From UBA4207 sp964352405 (GTDB lineage: Bacteria; Bdellovibrionota; Bacteriovoracia; Bacteriovoracales; Bacteriovoracaceae): a stretch of 64,000 bases of DNA. The translations under genes and the position numbers were made by a program. Of the stretch, positions 61,716 to 64,000 are shown piece by piece. The stretch covers positions 1 to 64,000 of the forward strand of contig CAYGRY010000003.1 of assembly GCA_964352405.1 (NCBI GenBank), in the 5' to 3' direction. Position 1 is the stretch's first letter. The number at the start of each line of letters is the position of its first letter. A model generated the notes under the pieces. It was not told the DNA's origin. It saw only the letters and a list, made by a program, of their open reading frames with translations, and made no database searches.

Positions 61716-63095
61716 GTGAATAAACAACTCAATACAAATATTAAAATTCATTTCGTTGGTATTGGTGGTATCGGCATGAGTGGTATTGCGGAAATATTGC
61801 TTTCTATGGGTTATAAGGTTACCGGCTCCGACTTGACTCAGTCAGCTACGACAGAAAAGTTAGAAGGTCTTGGTGCAAAGATATTTTTAGGCCATGACCA
61901 AAAGAATATTACAGATCAAAATGTTATCGTTCATACTTCGGCTGCAAAGTCAGATAATCCAGAAATGATTAAAGCAAAGGAACTTTCCATTCCGATAATG
62001 AAAAGGGCCGAAATGCTGGCAGAGCTCATGAGATTAAAACAGGGCATAGCAATAGCTGGCACTCATGGAAAGACGACGACTACAAGCATGCTTGCTACGA
62101 TACTTGAAGAAAGTCGATACAATCCTACCTATATCATCGGTGGAATTGTGAGAAATCTTGGAGGTCATGCCAAGGTTGGTGAGGGTAACTTTCTTGTCGC
62201 CGAAGCAGATGAAAGTGATGGATCGTTTCTTTTATATCAGCCATATATGTCAATCATCACCAATATAGATGAAGATCATCTTGATCATTATGGAACAAGA
62301 GAAAATCTTATTGAATCGTTTGAAAAATTTGCAAATAAGGTTCCGTTTTATGGAGTCTGTTCAGTAAACATTCACGATGAAGAGCTAAAAAAGATTCGTG
62401 AAAAATTAAAAAAACCATGCATAACTTTTGGCCTCGAAAATAGTCACGCAGATTATCAAGCGCATAATATAGAATCAAAAAATAATGAAACCTATTTTGA
62501 TCTCTATTTTAAAGATGAAAAGATTGGCACTACTAAAATAAATCTTCCAGGTAAGCATAATGTTTTAAATGCTCTTGGCGCTTTAAGTATTGCCCATCAG
62601 CTGGGGGTCAAAGTCGATATTATGCTAAAAGCGATCTCTTCTTTTTCTGGTGTTGGTCGAAGGCTAGAAAGACTAAAGACAAAAGGTAGCTTTGAGCTTG
62701 TTGATGATTATGGTCATCACCCAACTGAAGTTAAAGCTACATTAAATGCTGTCTGTGAAAGTCGATCAAAAAAGCCAGTCGTGATTTTTGAGCCTCATCG
62801 TTTTTCAAGAACAAAGCTTTGTTGGAAACAGTTTGTAGAATGCTTTGATGAAGTGGATGAAGTCTATCTATGTGAAGTTTATCCAGCTTCAGAAGAACCA
62901 ATTGAGGGAATCAATTCAACGGCTTTAGCCAAAGAAATAAATCATCGTAAGCAAAATCACTGCAGCGTTTTGAAAAATAAAGATGAGCTTTTCTCTAAAT
63001 TAAATGAGCTTCAGGCTAAAGGTGAAATTGTGTTATCATTAGGGGCAGGCTCTATTGGTAAAAATGTTCGCGAATGGGTGAAGCTGAGTGTTTGA
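61716..63095 (+). CDS. murC: UDP-MurNAc--L-alanine ligase (MurC)
   Basis: 459 residues from GTG 61716, five bases after AGGAG; a TTG at 61713 is too close to that site. MurC adds the first amino acid to UDP-MurNAc. Motifs: IHFVGIGGIGMSGIAEILL, IAGTHGKTTTTSMLA (ATP site, with the normal Lys), EADESDGSF, DEDHLDHYG, HNVLNALGALS and DDYGHHPTEV. Its stop overlaps the murB GTG start by 8 bp. Confidence 0.96.
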   Translation: MNKQLNTNIKIHFVGIGGIGMSGIAEILLSMGYKVTGSDLTQSATTEKLEGLGAKIFLGHDQKNITDQNVIVHTSAAKSDNPEMIKAKELSIPIMKRAEMLAELMRLKQGIAIAGTHGKTTTTSMLATILEESRYNPTYIIGGIVRNLGGHAKVGEGNFLVAEADESDGSFLLYQPYMSIITNIDEDHLDHYGTRENLIESFEKFANKVPFYGVCSVNIHDEELKKIREKLKKPCITFGLENSHADYQAHNIESKNNETYFDLYFKDEKIGTTKINLPGKHNVLNALGALSIAHQLGVKVDIMLKAISSFSGVGRRLERLKTKGSFELVDDYGHHPTEVKATLNAVCESRSKKPVVIFEPHRFSRTKLCWKQFVECFDEVDEVYLCEVYPASEEPIEGINSTALAKEINHRKQNHCSVLKNKDELFSKLNELQAKGEIVLSLGAGSIGKNVREWVKLSV

Positions 63096-63987
63096 TAATA
63101 TTAAAGATTTGGAATTTTATAAAGACAAAGATTTGTCTCGCTATTCGACAATGAAGTTAAAAAGTACTGGAAACCTTGCTGTTGCAAGTACGATTGAAGC
63201 AGTTCAAGAATTTGTAAAACAAGCTAATAAAAACAAAATTGAATATCGTCTTCTAGGCTGGGGAGCTAATCAACTCCTTGTCGATCAAGCTTCATTTATC
63301 TATTTGCACTTAGAATTAAAAAACAAAGAAGATATATTTTCAAAACTATCTGAGACCTATGAATTAACAGCTTCGACTTCTTTGGCCAAACTTACATCAC
63401 ATGCCGCTAAGTATGGTATAATGGGTTGGGAGGTCTTTACGGGCATTCCTGCAAGTCTTGGCGGCGCTATATTTATGAACGCTGGTACAAACTTGGGAGA
63501 AATTGGTGAAGTTGTCAGTGAAGTCACCATTGTAAAATCTAGCGGTGAGATTGAAACTCATAAGATTGGAAAAAATAGTTTTCATTACCGTGGAAATACT
63601 TTTTGCAAACCTGGCGATGTCATCGTGGCCGCAAAGTTAAAGAATGATGGAACGAGTGATTTAATAAAAAAGAAAATCACAGATTATCTAAAACTAAGAA
63701 ATGACACACAGCCACTAAATCAAGCTACTTGTGGTTGTATGTTTAAGAATATTGATAATGACGGAATGACTTGCCGTGCCGGACTTTCCCTCGATATAAT
63801 GGGTTTAAAAGGACTTAGCATTGGTGGAGTTCGAGTTAGCCATAAGCATGCAAACTTTATGGAAAACTATGATCACGCAAGTCGCGAAGATGTGTTGAAA
63901 CTTTCGCGAATGGTTCAATCGGAACTAGCCCTAACACTAGGTTTGGACTTTGAACTTGAAGTCGATACTGGAGAGCAAAAATTTTGA
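63088..63987 (+). CDS. murB: UDP-N-acetylenolpyruvoylglucosamine reductase (MurB)
   Basis: 299 residues, GTG start overlapping murC. MurB reduces the enolpyruvyl group to give UDP-MurNAc, using FAD. Motifs: LGWGANQLLVD (FAD site), FTGIPASLGGAIFMNAGTN, FHYRGNTF, LKGLSIGGVRVSHKHANFM and the terminal Glu region. The residue equivalent to the proton-donor serine is a cysteine (CGCMFKN). Length and lack of the tyrosine-loop insert fit the type II form. It is cut from the next gene only by an overlapping stop. Confidence 0.95.
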   Translation: MFDNIKDLEFYKDKDLSRYSTMKLKSTGNLAVASTIEAVQEFVKQANKNKIEYRLLGWGANQLLVDQASFIYLHLELKNKEDIFSKLSETYELTASTSLAKLTSHAAKYGIMGWEVFTGIPASLGGAIFMNAGTNLGEIGEVVSEVTIVKSSGEIETHKIGKNSFHYRGNTFCKPGDVIVAAKLKNDGTSDLIKKKITDYLKLRNDTQPLNQATCGCMFKNIDNDGMTCRAGLSLDIMGLKGLSIGGVRVSHKHANFMENYDHASREDVLKLSRMVQSELALTLGLDFELEVDTGEQKF

Positions 63988-64000
63988 AGCGTAGTCAAAT
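63984..64000 (+). CDS. Start of a further reading frame, cut by the window end
   Basis: A TTG overlaps the murB stop (TTGA), the same arrangement seen at two other gene junctions here. It opens a frame reading M-K-R-S-Q up to the window edge. In dcw clusters ddl or ftsQ often follows murB, but five codons are too few to identify it. Confidence 0.3.

Noticed and set aside
1..64000. CRISPR arrays, insertion sequences, prophage genes, integrases
   Set aside because: Reading through the window I found no direct-repeat arrays, transposase-like proteins or terminal inverted repeats.

Overview
This AT-rich window looks like a chromosomal segment of a Bdellovibrionota bacterium, most likely of the Bacteriovorax/Halobacteriovorax type. 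That assignment is an inference from gene content: a Gram-negative envelope (SurA-like and PpiC-like foldases, outer-membrane proteins), a MglA/MglB polarity pair directly after recR, a meso-diaminopimelate-type MurE, and many twitch-domain radical SAM genes. A run of ten Ns at 51484-51493 shows that the source is a draft assembly. No rRNA, CRISPR array, insertion sequence or prophage was seen.

Layout. 1-131 is the 3' end of atpE with its terminator. 254-1471 (minus) encodes a secreted protein with a regular cysteine ladder. 1719-5104 is a complete riboflavin operon (ribD, ribE, ribBA, ribH) with a promoter close to the first codon and no visible FMN riboswitch. 5085-14987 (minus) is one long unit, mfd - ppiC - surA-like - pdxA - uvrA - trmH-like, mixing DNA repair, periplasmic folding and PLP synthesis. 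15137-22856 encodes only the membrane arm of respiratory complex I (nuoA, H, J, K, L, M, N). It runs without a break into seven unrecognised membrane-protein genes (22862-27771) and a GYF/TPR protein (to 31000).

31061-31396 holds three tRNA genes. 32254-40222 is an operon of four twitch-type or related radical SAM genes, one cobalamin-binding-type radical SAM gene and an SGNH-like gene. It is followed by DUF4105 and DUF3015 envelope genes on the other strand, tadA, a HAD phosphatase and a further radical SAM paralogue (44342-45799, minus). 45914-49892 carries tRNA-Ser, the SRP RNA, dnaX, ybaB, recR, mglB-like and mglA. 51158-64000 is a division and cell-wall (dcw) cluster led by mtnP: rsmH, ftsL, ftsI, murE, murF, mraY, murD, ftsW, murC, murB. 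It lacks mraZ and murG at their usual places.

The most interesting feature is 22862-27771. The seven membrane genes match the seven upstream nuo genes one for one in order, relative size and predicted topology, but have lost the diagnostic complex I residues. I infer a strongly diverged tandem copy of the whole complex I membrane arm inside the nuo operon. Second is the radical SAM cluster, whose product is unknown and which has no obvious precursor peptide. Other points are a MurD with arginine in place of the P-loop lysine, promoters lying so close to start codons that leaderless mRNAs are likely, and an N-gap in mtnP that appears to have zero true length.
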